From Prescottella equi (GTDB lineage Bacteria; Actinomycetota; Actinomycetes; Mycobacteriales; Mycobacteriaceae): a stretch of 64,000 nucleotides of DNA. The DNA is taken from NCBI RefSeq assembly GCF_002094305.1, contig NZ_LWTX01000011.1:91265-155264 (forward strand), given 5' to 3'. The notes under the pieces were generated by a model. It had not been told where the DNA came from, did not search any database, and saw only the letters and a list, made by a program, of their open reading frames with translations. Of this stretch, positions 23,987 to 36,910 are shown piece by piece (position 1 is the first letter of the stretch; the number at the start of each line of letters is the position of its first letter). The position numbers and the translations under genes were made by a program.

Positions 23987-25507
23987 TCAGCGCAGGTAGC
24001 CGTGGTGCGTGACGGGTTCGGCGGCGCCGTCCCGAACGCTCGCGTCCAGCCCGCGGATCAGGGTGTTCCGCAACTCCCGCGGGTCGATGACGTCGTCGTA
24101 GAACAGCGTCTGCGCCAACGCCCACGGCCCTGACGCCTCGTTCTCGACGAGAGCCCGGCGGGTGTCGTCGTCCTCCTTCGCGGTGCGTCCACCGACGTCG
24201 GCGGGGATGCCGCCGAGCGTGACCGCGGGGAAGGCGAGCGTCATCGTCTGGTTGTCGTAGGGATTGGCGCCCATCACCGAACTGCCGAACCCGAACGCCT
24301 TGCGTACCGTCACGTGGAACTTCGGTGTCCGCAACCGGTGCTGCGCGGCGAACATGCGAGCACTCGCCTTGAGGATCCCGGCCTTCTCGGATGCGCTGCC
24401 CGCCATCACACCCGGGTTGTCGGCGAGGAACAGCACCGGCAGGTGGAAGGCGCCCGCGAGTTGGAGGAAGGCCGCCGCTTTGTCCGCGGCCGCCACCGTC
24501 ACCGCGCCCGCCGTCACCGTCGGCTGGTTCGCGACGACCGCGACGGCATGTCCACCGATGCGCACCAGCGCGGTGATGATCGACGTCCCGTACGTCGGCT
24601 GAATCTCGGTGACGGTGCCCGCGTCCGCGACGGCCGCGAGCATCGCCCGCATGTCGTAGGGTCGCTTCTGGTTGACCGGGACCAGGTCGAGCAGTTCCGG
24701 TAGAGCCCGCTCCCCCACGTCGTGGTTGCCTCCGTCCGGCCCCACCCACGGTGGCCGCTGCCACGCGCTGCTCGGGAAATACGACAGGTACCGGCGGGCC
24801 AGCGCCAGCGCGGCGTCGTCGGACTCCGCGAGGTTGTGCGCCACACCCGACGTGTCGATCGCGACCTGCGGACCGCCGAGCGTCTGTTTGTCGATCTGCT
24901 CGCCGGTGGAAGCGGCGACCAGTGGCGGGCCCGCGGTGAACAGCGCGCCGTGCCCACCGACCATGATCACGAAGTCCGAGAGCGGCGCAGCGAGCGCGCC
25001 GTGTCCGGCCGACGGACCCGTCACGATCGCAACGGTGGGCACCAGCCCCGACAGATCGGCCATCGCCTGAAGGTCGTTGGGCGCGGGACGGTTCCGCTCG
25101 AGCGCATTGGTGGCGCGATGTCCGGCACCCTCGAGCATCATCACGAGCGGCGTCCGGTTGCGCAGCGCGAGCTGCGCGGCTCGAGTGCGCTTGGATGCGG
25201 CCGCGGTGCCGATCGACCCGCCGGCGACGGTGAAGTCCTCGGCGCCGACCATCACCGGCCGCCCGTCGATCGTCCCGGACCCGGCGACGAAGGCGTCCGC
25301 GGGAATGGCGGGATCACCTGTGAGCGGCCCCAACTCGACGAAGGATTCCGGATCCAGCAGACCGGCGACACGGCTGCGGGCGTCGAGGCGCCCCGTCGCC
25401 CGGTACCGCGCGAGTTTGTCGGCGCCGCCCATCGCCCGGGCCGCCGCCCTCCGCTCGGCCAGTTGCTCGAGCAGCGGCGCCCAGTCGGCGCCGTTTCCCG
25501 CATTCAC
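23987..25507 (-). CDS. acyl-CoA carboxylase carboxyltransferase (beta) subunit
   Basis: A 506-aa carboxyltransferase of the acetyl/propionyl/methylcrotonyl-CoA carboxylase family. It transfers CO2 from carboxybiotin to an acyl-CoA. The N-terminal half has FVELG, GRPVMVGAEDFTVAGGSIG near 90-110 and the crotonase-like domain with AGHGALAAPLSDFVIMVGGHGALFTAGPPLV near 175-205; the second half has LPVLFLADNPGVMAGSASEKAG near 370 and GFGSSVMGANPYDNQT near 420. GTG 25507 has AGGAGG. The usual biotin-carboxylase alpha subunit is not adjacent, so it must use one from elsewhere. Substrate cannot be chosen from motif alone; a short branched acyl-CoA is possible. RidA follows. Confidence 0.88.
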   Translation of the reverse strand: MNAGNGADWAPLLEQLAERRAAARAMGGADKLARYRATGRLDARSRVAGLLDPESFVELGPLTGDPAIPADAFVAGSGTIDGRPVMVGAEDFTVAGGSIGTAAASKRTRAAQLALRNRTPLVMMLEGAGHRATNALERNRPAPNDLQAMADLSGLVPTVAIVTGPSAGHGALAAPLSDFVIMVGGHGALFTAGPPLVAASTGEQIDKQTLGGPQVAIDTSGVAHNLAESDDAALALARRYLSYFPSSAWQRPPWVGPDGGNHDVGERALPELLDLVPVNQKRPYDMRAMLAAVADAGTVTEIQPTYGTSIITALVRIGGHAVAVVANQPTVTAGAVTVAAADKAAAFLQLAGAFHLPVLFLADNPGVMAGSASEKAGILKASARMFAAQHRLRTPKFHVTVRKAFGFGSSVMGANPYDNQTMTLAFPAVTLGGIPADVGGRTAKEDDDTRRALVENEASGPWALAQTLFYDDVIDPRELRNTLIRGLDASVRDGAAEPVTHHGYLR

Positions 25508-25678
25508 CCTCGACCCTCCTCGACACCGAGTGAGCCGGGTCACGTCGACGACCGGCGAGGTGAATGTACGAAGGAACGCGGGGGCCTGCAACAGACGCCC
25601 CCACTCACCGGAAACGGCGGACGACCAACCCCCGAGGGGCTACGCCGGGCGCCGCCGCGCGAGCGCACGCGGCGGCAC

Positions 25679-27481
<1,803 letters not shown>

Positions 27482-27703
27482 GTCGGTCCCTTCAGCGTGT
27501 GCGTCGAGCCGGGCCTGCACACGAGTCGGCGGCCTCGGCGAACTTTGTCACCGAGGCAAACACAGATGACGGCAAGGTGCTGGGCACCGGTCCCACGCGA
27601 TCGTTCCGACCTGCGATTTCGTTCCACGTCAGTGACGATTCGAACAATCGTCGGCAAACCGAGAGCCGGATCGCGTCCCCGCCCGTCCGGGTGCCGAGAC
27701 GCC

Positions 27704-27749
27704 GCGTGCGCGCCCGCCCCGGCCGGAAGGCCGGTGCGAGCGCGCACGC
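27704..27749 (-). terminator. asd terminator hairpin
   Basis: GCGTGCGCGC (27704-27713) pairs with GCGCGCACGC (27740-27749), with an inner CCGGCC/GGCCGG pair and a GGAA loop. It lies just downstream of the asd stop on the minus strand. The rest of 27482-27703 holds no gene I can see. Confidence 0.65.
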
Positions 27750-27767
27750 AGGAAGGGACCGGGCGAG

Positions 27768-30070
<2,303 letters not shown>

Positions 30071-30205
30071 GCGTGTGTACCTCCGGTTAGATGGATTGAT
30101 GCAGTCCAGTTGTCGAGCTTACCGAGGGGTGTCCGCGTCAGTGCAGGGCGTCCTCACCAAGCGTTCGCACGACGACTGCCGCGGACAGGTGGCAGCATCG
30201 CCGCC

Positions 30206-31402
30206 GTGGACATCACCCGCCGCTTGACCACGCGCCCCACCGAGGAGCGCGCATCCGTCTCACCTCTCGAGCTCTTCTTCGACCTGGTGTTCGTCTTCGC
30301 GATCACCAGAGTCACCGATCTCATGGCCGACGATCCCACAGGCATCAACCTCCTGCACGGCATCCTCGTGATGGCGGTCCTGTGGTGGAGCTGGGTCGGC
30401 TACTCCTGGGTGGCCAATCTCGTGCGTGCCGACGAGGGCGTCGTCCGCCTGGTCATGCTCGCGGCGATGTCGGCGGTGTTCGTCGTCGCGCTCACCATTC
30501 CGGAGGCCTTCGACGACCTGCCCGGCGGACTCGACGGCCCGATGGTCTTCGCGCTCGGCTACTTCGCGGTCCGCCTGCTGCACATCCTGGTGTTCCTGGT
30601 GATCAGCAAGGACGATGCGCAGCTGCGCGGGCAGGTCAAACGGTTCGTGCCGTCGATGCTGACCGGCACGACGTTCCTGCTGATCGCGTCGCAGGTCACG
30701 GGACCGTGGCAGACGGTGTTGTGGTTCCTCGCGCTGGCCGGCGACTATTTGGGCACGCTCGTCGGCGGGCTCGACTGGCGGCTGCGTTCGGTGAGCCACT
30801 TCGCGGAACGCCACGGCCTGTTCGTCATCATCGCGCTGGGCGAGTCGATCGTCTCGATCGGTATCGGCGTGGCGACCCTGCCGATCACCTGGGCGATCAT
30901 CGTCGCGTCACTGCTCGGGCTCGCGGTGTCGTCACTGCTGTGGTGGGCGTACTTCGACGTGACGTCGCTGATGGTCGAGCACGCGTTCGAGGAGGCTCGA
31001 GGCCGACGCCGCATCCAGATCGCGCAGCGTTGCTACAGCTACGCCCACCTTCCGATGGTGATCGGCGTCGTGATGCTCTCCCTCGGGCTCAAGAAGATCC
31101 TCTACTACGTCGGCGACGGCAACCACCACCGGCTCACCGACCCGCTGCAGGGCTGGCCGCTCGTGGCCCTGTTCGGCGGTGCAGCGCTGTACCTCGCGGC
31201 GCTGGTCGTCTTCAAGCTGTACGGGGTGGGCGCGTTCAGCGTTCCGCGGACCGTCACCGTCGTCGTCCTGGTGGCGCTGATCCCGGTGGTGTGGCACCTA
31301 CCGGCCCTCGTCACGCTCGGCATCCTCACCGCGGTGCTGCTACTCCTCATCGCCTACGAGACGCGCGCGTTCGCGGAGAGTCGACGCACCATCCGAGCCT
31401 GA
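30206..31402 (+). CDS. low temperature requirement protein A (LtrA)
   Basis: A 398-aa membrane protein of the LtrA family, whose role is not defined biochemically. After a basic N-terminus (about 1-20, TRRLTTRPTEER), eleven or so membrane segments follow. The family marks are SPLELFFDLVFVFAITRVTDLM near 21-42, GYSWVANLVRADEG near 70, FLVISKDDAQLRGQVKR near 130, AERHGLFVIIALGESIVSIGIG near 195 and YYVGDGNHHRLTD near 300. The GTG at 30206 is given as start since it is the first start of the conserved reading; a ribosome site is not clear. It is divergent from ask with 135 bases between. Confidence 0.88.
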   Translation: MDITRRLTTRPTEERASVSPLELFFDLVFVFAITRVTDLMADDPTGINLLHGILVMAVLWWSWVGYSWVANLVRADEGVVRLVMLAAMSAVFVVALTIPEAFDDLPGGLDGPMVFALGYFAVRLLHILVFLVISKDDAQLRGQVKRFVPSMLTGTTFLLIASQVTGPWQTVLWFLALAGDYLGTLVGGLDWRLRSVSHFAERHGLFVIIALGESIVSIGIGVATLPITWAIIVASLLGLAVSSLLWWAYFDVTSLMVEHAFEEARGRRRIQIAQRCYSYAHLPMVIGVVMLSLGLKKILYYVGDGNHHRLTDPLQGWPLVALFGGAALYLAALVVFKLYGVGAFSVPRTVTVVVLVALIPVVWHLPALVTLGILTAVLLLLIAYETRAFAESRRTIRA

Positions 31403-31405
31403 GCG

Positions 31406-31933
31406 TCAGATCAGGGCCACCACGTTCCGCACCACGAACAACGCGCCGAAACCGAAGAAGACAGTGAGCGTGAGCGGCCGCTCGTGCGCGATCATCCACT
31501 CCTTGACCGCGGAGAGCGCGCTCTTCGCACGGTCTCCGAACGCCAGGTAGACGCCGACCGGGACGAGGAAGTCGAGGCCCGCCGCGAGGAGTAGAAGCAC
31601 CGTCCCGAAAACCGCCGTCCCGGGCGTGGTGTCGGCGACGGCGATCACGGTCGTTCCGGAGATCATGATCGCCAGATTCGGGTTCACGATCGACAGGGCG
31701 GCGCCCATGATGAACGCTCCGCGCGGCTTCGCGTTGGAGAGTTGCTGCATCCATTCCGGCCCGATGTCCGACGGCGACCGTCGCCGGACCAGTTGTCCCA
31801 CACCGAAGGCGACGAAGATCAGACCGACGCCAGACCCGCCCAGTGACTGACGTCTCCGGAGCGCGACGTGTCGTGGGTCGCGCCCCCGAGCAATACCGCG
31901 CCGCCGATCGCGGTGTACGCGACCACTGTCGTT
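31406..31933 (-). pseudogene. GAP-family (Sap) transporter remnant, 5' truncated and frameshifted
   Basis: The minus strand holds the C-terminal half of a GAP/sulfolipid-addressing-type membrane protein: VGLIFVAFGVGQLVRRR, then NAKPRGAFIMGAALSIVNPNLAIMISGTTVIAVADT, LLLLAAGLDFLVPVGVYLAFGDRAKS and a last helix FFGFGALFVVRNVVALI. Before about 31840 the matching sequence (VVAYTAIGGAVLLGGATHD) is in another frame, so at least one frameshift exists. The first half of the gene is missing; the sequence instead runs into the SulP remnant. The protein as encoded cannot be functional on its own, though a fusion read-through of SulP and GAP parts is a formal alternative. Confidence 0.75.
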
Positions 31934-32653
31934 CTGAGGTTCCGTGGGCCGTCGCACCCCTCGTGCCACCGCGACGGTTTCCAGGAACGCCATCACCGAG
32001 ATCGCCAGCGCCCCCGGCAGGAGATCCACGACATCGTGCAGTGAGGGTACCCCAGGAAGCGGGATCCCTTGTGGAACTTCGGCAATGAGCGCGACACCTC
32101 GATCACGGTGGCCAGTGAAAGCGATCAGCGCGATACCGGCCGCCACCACGATGAGCGGACCCGGAACGCGCGGCACCAGCCGCCCCATCGCGAGCAGCGC
32201 CGCGACGGACACGATCGACAGCACCACCGTCGCACCGTTGGCGTCGCCGACCTGCCGCAGCACCCCGTTCAGCACGTGGAAGAAGCCGGTGGCATCCGGA
32301 TCACCGGGTACCCCGAGCAGTTTCGGCAGCTGACTCGCCGCGACGGTCGACCCGACTCCGGCCTTGATTCCGGACATCGTTGCCTCGCTGATGTTCTCGA
32401 TGATCGCGCCCAGTCGCAGCACGCGAGCTGCGACTGAGGATCAGACCGACCATCAGCGTCAGCGTCATCAGGGCGGCACCAAGCAGGTGTAGAGGCCGAT
32501 CTGCACCGGCATGTCGGCGATCGTCGCGTACGCCATGGCCTGCGGGATCACCACCGCGCCGGCGCTGAGGCCCGCGACGAGGTCCGCGCGGAGCCACGTC
32601 CTCCGATAACCGACGAGCGTGGGCGCGAGCACCGTCTCCCGAGTTGCCGTCAC
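31934..32653 (-). pseudogene. SulP-family permease remnant
   Basis: Pieces of a SulP anion permease are spread over frames. A GTG at 32653 (overlapping the upstream intact SulP stop as GTGA) starts ATRETVLAPTLVGYRRTWL and runs through AGLSAGAVVIPQAMAYATIADMPVQIGLYTCLVPP to a stop at 32468. Then ALMTLTLMVGLIL is in another frame, and LRLGAIIENISEATMSGIKAGVG continues in a third frame to DVVDLLPGALAISVMAFLETVAVARGVRRPTEPQ, where it stops matching. A large middle part and the STAS end are missing. It was probably a second SulP gene cotranscribed with the first. Confidence 0.8.
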
Positions 32654-34338
32654 GGGCTCTCGCCCACTGCGCTGTCGGCCAGCGCGTCGGCGACGGTCGC
32701 GTAGACGCCGACCGAGCCACTTCGCCGGAGCGTGTCACGGAACTGGCCGATGTCCCTGGCGACCCGGAGGTCGATCCCCCTCTGCGACAGGGTGTTACGC
32801 AGCTGCACCAGCATCTCGGCGGCGGTGACGTCCACGTAGGGCGATGTCTCGGCGTCCAGCACCACCAAACGCGTCCGCTCGGTGCACAGGTCCTCGATCC
32901 GGTCCTTGACGTGATCGCAGTTCGCGAAGAACAGTCCGGCCTCCACACGCACGACGAGCACGTCGGGGCGGGTCGGCAACTCCGGGTGCCTCTCCGTGTC
33001 GACCCACAGGGTGCCCTGCTTGGCGAGGCGCGCGACGTGCGGCCGGGAGGCGCGGTACAGCAGGAGCAGCATCGACACCCCGATGCCGATCACCAGTCCG
33101 GGCAGGGTGTCGAAGAACAGCACTCCGGCCATCGCCGCGATCGCCGCCGCGAAGTCCGCCCTGGCCGCGTGGCCGTAGATCCGGCCCAGGCGCGCCGTCC
33201 ACACCCCGTACAGCCGGCGCAGTGCGGCAATGTCGACGAGTTCGATCACGGCCGCGATCACGACGGCCGCGAGAGTCGCCTCGGGTAGCTTCTCGAACAG
33301 TCCGGTGAGGAACAGCAAGGTCAGGATCGTCAGCACCGACACCATGAGGCCGCTCACCTGCGACTTCGCTCCGGCACCACCGTTGACGGCAGTCTTGGAG
33401 AGGCTGCCGTTGACCACCATGCCCGACGCCAGCCCGGCGCCCACGTTGGATGCGCCCAGACCGAGGAGTTCACGGTTGGCGTCCACCTCGTAGCCGGCCT
33501 TCGCCGCGTACGTCTTGGCGGCCCCGAGGCCTTCCGCGAACCCGATCAGCAGCACGCCCACCGCCGGACCGAGCAGGTCGACGTAGTCGTCGAACCCGAT
33601 ACCGTCCGGCAGGCCCACGGCCGGCAGGCCGGCGTCGATGTGACCGACGATGTCGACGCCCTTGTCGTCGAGGCCGAGCAGGGACACGGCCCCGATTCCC
33701 ACCAGTACGGCGAGCAGGGAGCCGGGCACGAGAGGTAGCCAACGCTTGAAACCGAGCACCACCGCCAGGCTGAGGACACCGATGAGGAGGGTGCGCCACT
33801 GGGTGTCTCCGAGCCGGGTGATGACGCCCCACGCCTGTTCGAAGAAGTTGCCGCCGGACTTCTCGACCCCGAAGAGCTTGGGCACCTGGCCGATCACGAT
33901 CGTGAGCGCCAGGCCGACGATGAATCCCTTCAGCACCGGTTCGGAGATGAAGGAGGCGACGAAGCCCAGCCGGATCAAGCCGGCGAGCAGGCCGACCAGG
34001 CCGGTCGCAATCGCCAGGACGGCCGACAGCGCGATGTACCTGCCGCCGTCCGCGCCGGCCAGCGGCGCGACGATCGCCGCCGACAGCGCCGCGGTCGCCG
34101 ACATCGGCCCCACGACGAGATATCGTGAACTACCCACGGCCGCATAGAGAATCAAGGAAGGAACGGCAGCGTAGAGACCGACGACGGGTGGTACACCGGC
34201 GATCGACGCGTAGGCGAGCGCCTCGGGGACGAGCACGGCCCACACCGTCAGTCCCGCCACCACGTCCGGCCTGATCCAGCCTCGCCGATAGTGCTGCAGC
34301 GAGGTGAACACGGGCCAGTTCCGGGTCGGGGGCGTCAC
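32650..34338 (-). CDS. SulP-family anion permease with STAS domain
   Basis: A 562-aa permease of the SulP family (sulfate, bicarbonate or other anions). About eleven membrane segments fill residues 20-440, with the signature VPEALAYASIAGVPPVVGLYAAVPSLILYAAVGSSRYLVVGPMSATAAL near 35-85. A C-terminal STAS domain (about 455-555) carries a motif of the DVTAAEMLVQL type. GTG 34338 has no clear ribosome site; the long reading upstream belongs to the reverse strand. It ends in a 4-bp overlap with the decayed second SulP, so the two were once a pair. Substrate is unknown; the neighbouring arylsulfatase remnant makes sulfate uptake plausible. Confidence 0.9.
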   Translation of the reverse strand: MTPPTRNWPVFTSLQHYRRGWIRPDVVAGLTVWAVLVPEALAYASIAGVPPVVGLYAAVPSLILYAAVGSSRYLVVGPMSATAALSAAIVAPLAGADGGRYIALSAVLAIATGLVGLLAGLIRLGFVASFISEPVLKGFIVGLALTIVIGQVPKLFGVEKSGGNFFEQAWGVITRLGDTQWRTLLIGVLSLAVVLGFKRWLPLVPGSLLAVLVGIGAVSLLGLDDKGVDIVGHIDAGLPAVGLPDGIGFDDYVDLLGPAVGVLLIGFAEGLGAAKTYAAKAGYEVDANRELLGLGASNVGAGLASGMVVNGSLSKTAVNGGAGAKSQVSGLMVSVLTILTLLFLTGLFEKLPEATLAAVVIAAVIELVDIAALRRLYGVWTARLGRIYGHAARADFAAAIAAMAGVLFFDTLPGLVIGIGVSMLLLLYRASRPHVARLAKQGTLWVDTERHPELPTRPDVLVVRVEAGLFFANCDHVKDRIEDLCTERTRLVVLDAETSPYVDVTAAEMLVQLRNTLSQRGIDLRVARDIGQFRDTLRRSGSVGVYATVADALADSAVGESP

Positions 34339-34456
34339 GTCGCCATCGTGTCCGGTTCCGGCCCGCCGTTCTTCACACGCGGTGGGTGAAGCGCGGACGG
34401 TCGCAGATTCCGACGATGAGGGCATCACGCTTCGCGCAGGGAACGGAGGATCGGGA

Positions 34457-36803
34457 ATGGCCAAGGAATTCGACGGCACCATCAACCTGGACGTACGGGA
34501 TTCGGTCTCGGACTGGGACGCCTTTCTCCCGGACAAGGCGCCGCAGGGCGCCCCCAACGTTCGCGTCGTGCTGTACGACGACACCGGGATGGCAGCGTGA
34601 ACCCCGTACGGGGGACGCATCTCGATGCCGACGATGGACCGCCTCGCCGAGAACGGCCTGACGTACACCCTGTGGCACACCACCGCGTTGTGTTCGCCGA
34701 CGCGCTCGACGTTCCTGACCGGACGAAATCACCATCTCAACGGTTTCGCGTCGATTTCCGAATCGTCCACCGGCTTCCCCGGATACAACTCGCACATCCC
34801 ACCGTCGAACGTCACGATGGCGAATCTGTTGCGCGACGCCGGATGGGCGACGTTCTGGGTCGGCAAGAACCACAACGTCCCGATCGACGAGTGGACCGCG
34901 GGCGCGTCCAAGAAGAACTGGCCGCTCGCGCAGGGCTACGACCGCTTCTACGGATTCATAGGCGGTGAGACCAACAACTGGTACCCGTCCCTCGCCGAGG
35001 ACAACCGCTACATCGAGCAGCCCTACACCCCCGAGGAGGGCTACCACCTGTCGAAGGACCTGGCAGACCAGGCACTGAAGATGATTCGCGACGTCAAGCA
35101 GACCGAGCCGGAGAAGCCCTGGTACCTGTGGTTCTGCCCCGGCGCGAATCACGCCCCGCACCACGCTCCGCAGGAGTACATCGCCAGGTACGAGGGCATG
35201 TTCGACGACGGCTACGAGGCCTACCGCGAGTGGGTCCTCGCCCGCATGATCGAGCGCGGCGTCCTCCCCGCGGACACCGACCTGACGGCACTGAACCCGA
35301 TGCCGGACGGCACGTTCTCCCCCACGGACGAGGTACGCCCGTGGGACGACCTGAACGACGACGAGAAGCACATGTTCAGCCGCATGGCGGAGGTTTTCGC
35401 CGGCTTCTCCGAGTACACCGACGCGCAGGTCGGCCGCATCGTCGACTACCTCGAGGAGTCCGGTCAGCTCGACAACACCCTCATCATCTACTGCGCCGAC
35501 AACGGGGCGTCCGGTGAGGGCAGCCCCAACGGTTCGGTGAACGAGGGCAAGATCTTCGGCGGCTACCCCGACGACGAGGCCCAGAACCTCACGATGGTCG
35601 ACAAGCTCGGGAGCCCGGACACCTACAACCACTACCCCACCGGGTGGGCGGCGGCCTTCTCGACGCCGTACAAGATGTTCAAGCGGTAACACCTACCAGG
35701 GCGGTGTCTACGACCCCCTGGTCATCCACTGGCCCGCGGGGATGAAGGCGCGGGGTGAGATACGGCACCAGTACCACCACTCGACGGACATCGTGCCGAC
35801 GATCCTCGAGGCGTGCGGCGTGACCATGCCGGACACGGACAACGGCGTGGAACAGACCCCGCTGTCCGGCGTGTCGATGAGATACTCGTTCGACGCGCCC
35901 GCAGAGGGGCCGACGGCGAAGCAGACGCAGTACTACGAGATGTTCGGACAGCGGGGTCTGTGGCATCAGGGCTGGAAGGCCGTCTCGGTGCACGGCCCGG
36001 TGTCGGGCATGGGCAACTTCGACGACGACGTGTGGGAGCTGTACCACGCGGACGTCGACCGCGCCGAAGCCCACGACCTGGCAGCTCAGCATCCCGAGAA
36101 ACTCGAGGAGCTGAAGGCGCTGTGGATGGAGGAGGCGAAGGCGAACAACGTGCTGCCCCTGAACGACCTGCAGATCATCGGTAACCCGAAGGACTTCGAG
36201 ACGTTCATCGGGATGGAGTTCCACCAGCCGGTGCCACCGAGCGGTCAGTACGTCTACTACCCGGGAACCAGTGAGGTGCCGGAGCGGTCCGCGGCCAACG
36301 TACACGGTGTGTCGTACAAGATTCTTGCCGAGGTCGACCTCACTCCCGCCTCCCAGGGCGTCATCTTCGCACTCGGCTCACGATTCGGTGGGCACTGCCT
36401 GTTCGTCAAGGACGGGACCGTCACGTACGCATACAACTTCCTCGGCATCCCGCCGGAGGATCGCATCTCGGCGCCCGTCCCCACGTCGGGCAGGCACGTC
36501 ATCGGGGTGGAGTTCACGAAGGAGGGCATAGGCCCCAACCGCGAGGGCATCGGCCCGCTGCGGTTGTACATCGACGACAAGCAGGTGGGCGAGCAGAAGA
36601 TCCGCACGGTGCTGGGACACTTCTCGCTGTGCGGTGAGGGTCTGCGCATCGGATACGACGGTGCGGACCCAGTTTCGAGCGCTTACCCGGAGCCTCGTTT
36701 CGAGTTCCGGGGAGGCGAAATAGCAAAGGTGGTATTCGATATCGCCGACGACGCGTACATCGATGTCGAGAAGCACATGCAAGCGGCCATGGCGCGCGAC
36801 TGA
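34457..36803 (+). pseudogene. type I arylsulfatase interrupted by a nonsense codon and a frameshift
   Basis: The reading begins at ATG 34457 (GGAGG seven bases upstream) with MAKEFDGTINLDVRDS and DDTGMAA, then hits an in-frame TGA at 34598-34600 where the family expects a tryptophan-type residue (TGG to TGA). It resumes in the same frame through SMPTMDRLAENGLTYT and the sulfatase modification site CSPTRS, then GRNHHLNGFAS, the metal region GANHAPHH and NGASGEG. At 35687-35689 an extra base creates TAA after PYKMFKR; the rest continues in a shifted frame from about 35691 to 36803 with WPAGMKA, HHSTDIVPTI and a C-terminal beta domain. A complete enzyme of about 780 residues would remove sulfate esters. 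Active-site residues are intact, so the damage looks recent or is a sequencing error. Confidence 0.85.
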
Positions 36804-36818
36804 CGCGATACAGCCGAC

Positions 36819-36865
36819 ACGAACCGCCTGCGCGGGTTAGACTTTCCCCGCTGCAGGCGGTTCGT
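36819..36865. terminator. hairpin after the arylsulfatase remnant
   Basis: ACGAACCGCCTGC (36819-36831) pairs with GCAGGCGGTTCGT (36853-36865); a further GCGGG/CCCGC pair extends it with one bulge, around a 10-base loop. It is 15 bases after the stop, followed by no clear U-run. Confidence 0.75.
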
Positions 36866-36910
36866 CCATTTGTCCCGGATGATTACTCGTTTATGTGGGA
36901 GGCATGTCGG

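Noticed and set aside
27482..27703. Riboswitch upstream of the BCCT gene
   Set aside because: No conserved core or pairing pattern could be recognised.
31406..32422. Single 338-aa fusion protein across the SulP/GAP junction
   Set aside because: It starts inside a SulP membrane domain, joins two unrelated families out of register, and lacks both N-termini; decay explains it better.
34598..34600. TGA in the arylsulfatase as a possible selenocysteine codon
   Set aside because: The catalytic Cys is elsewhere (CSPTRS) and the position is not a Cys in the family; a second, independent frameshift also breaks the gene. No SECIS-like element was seen.
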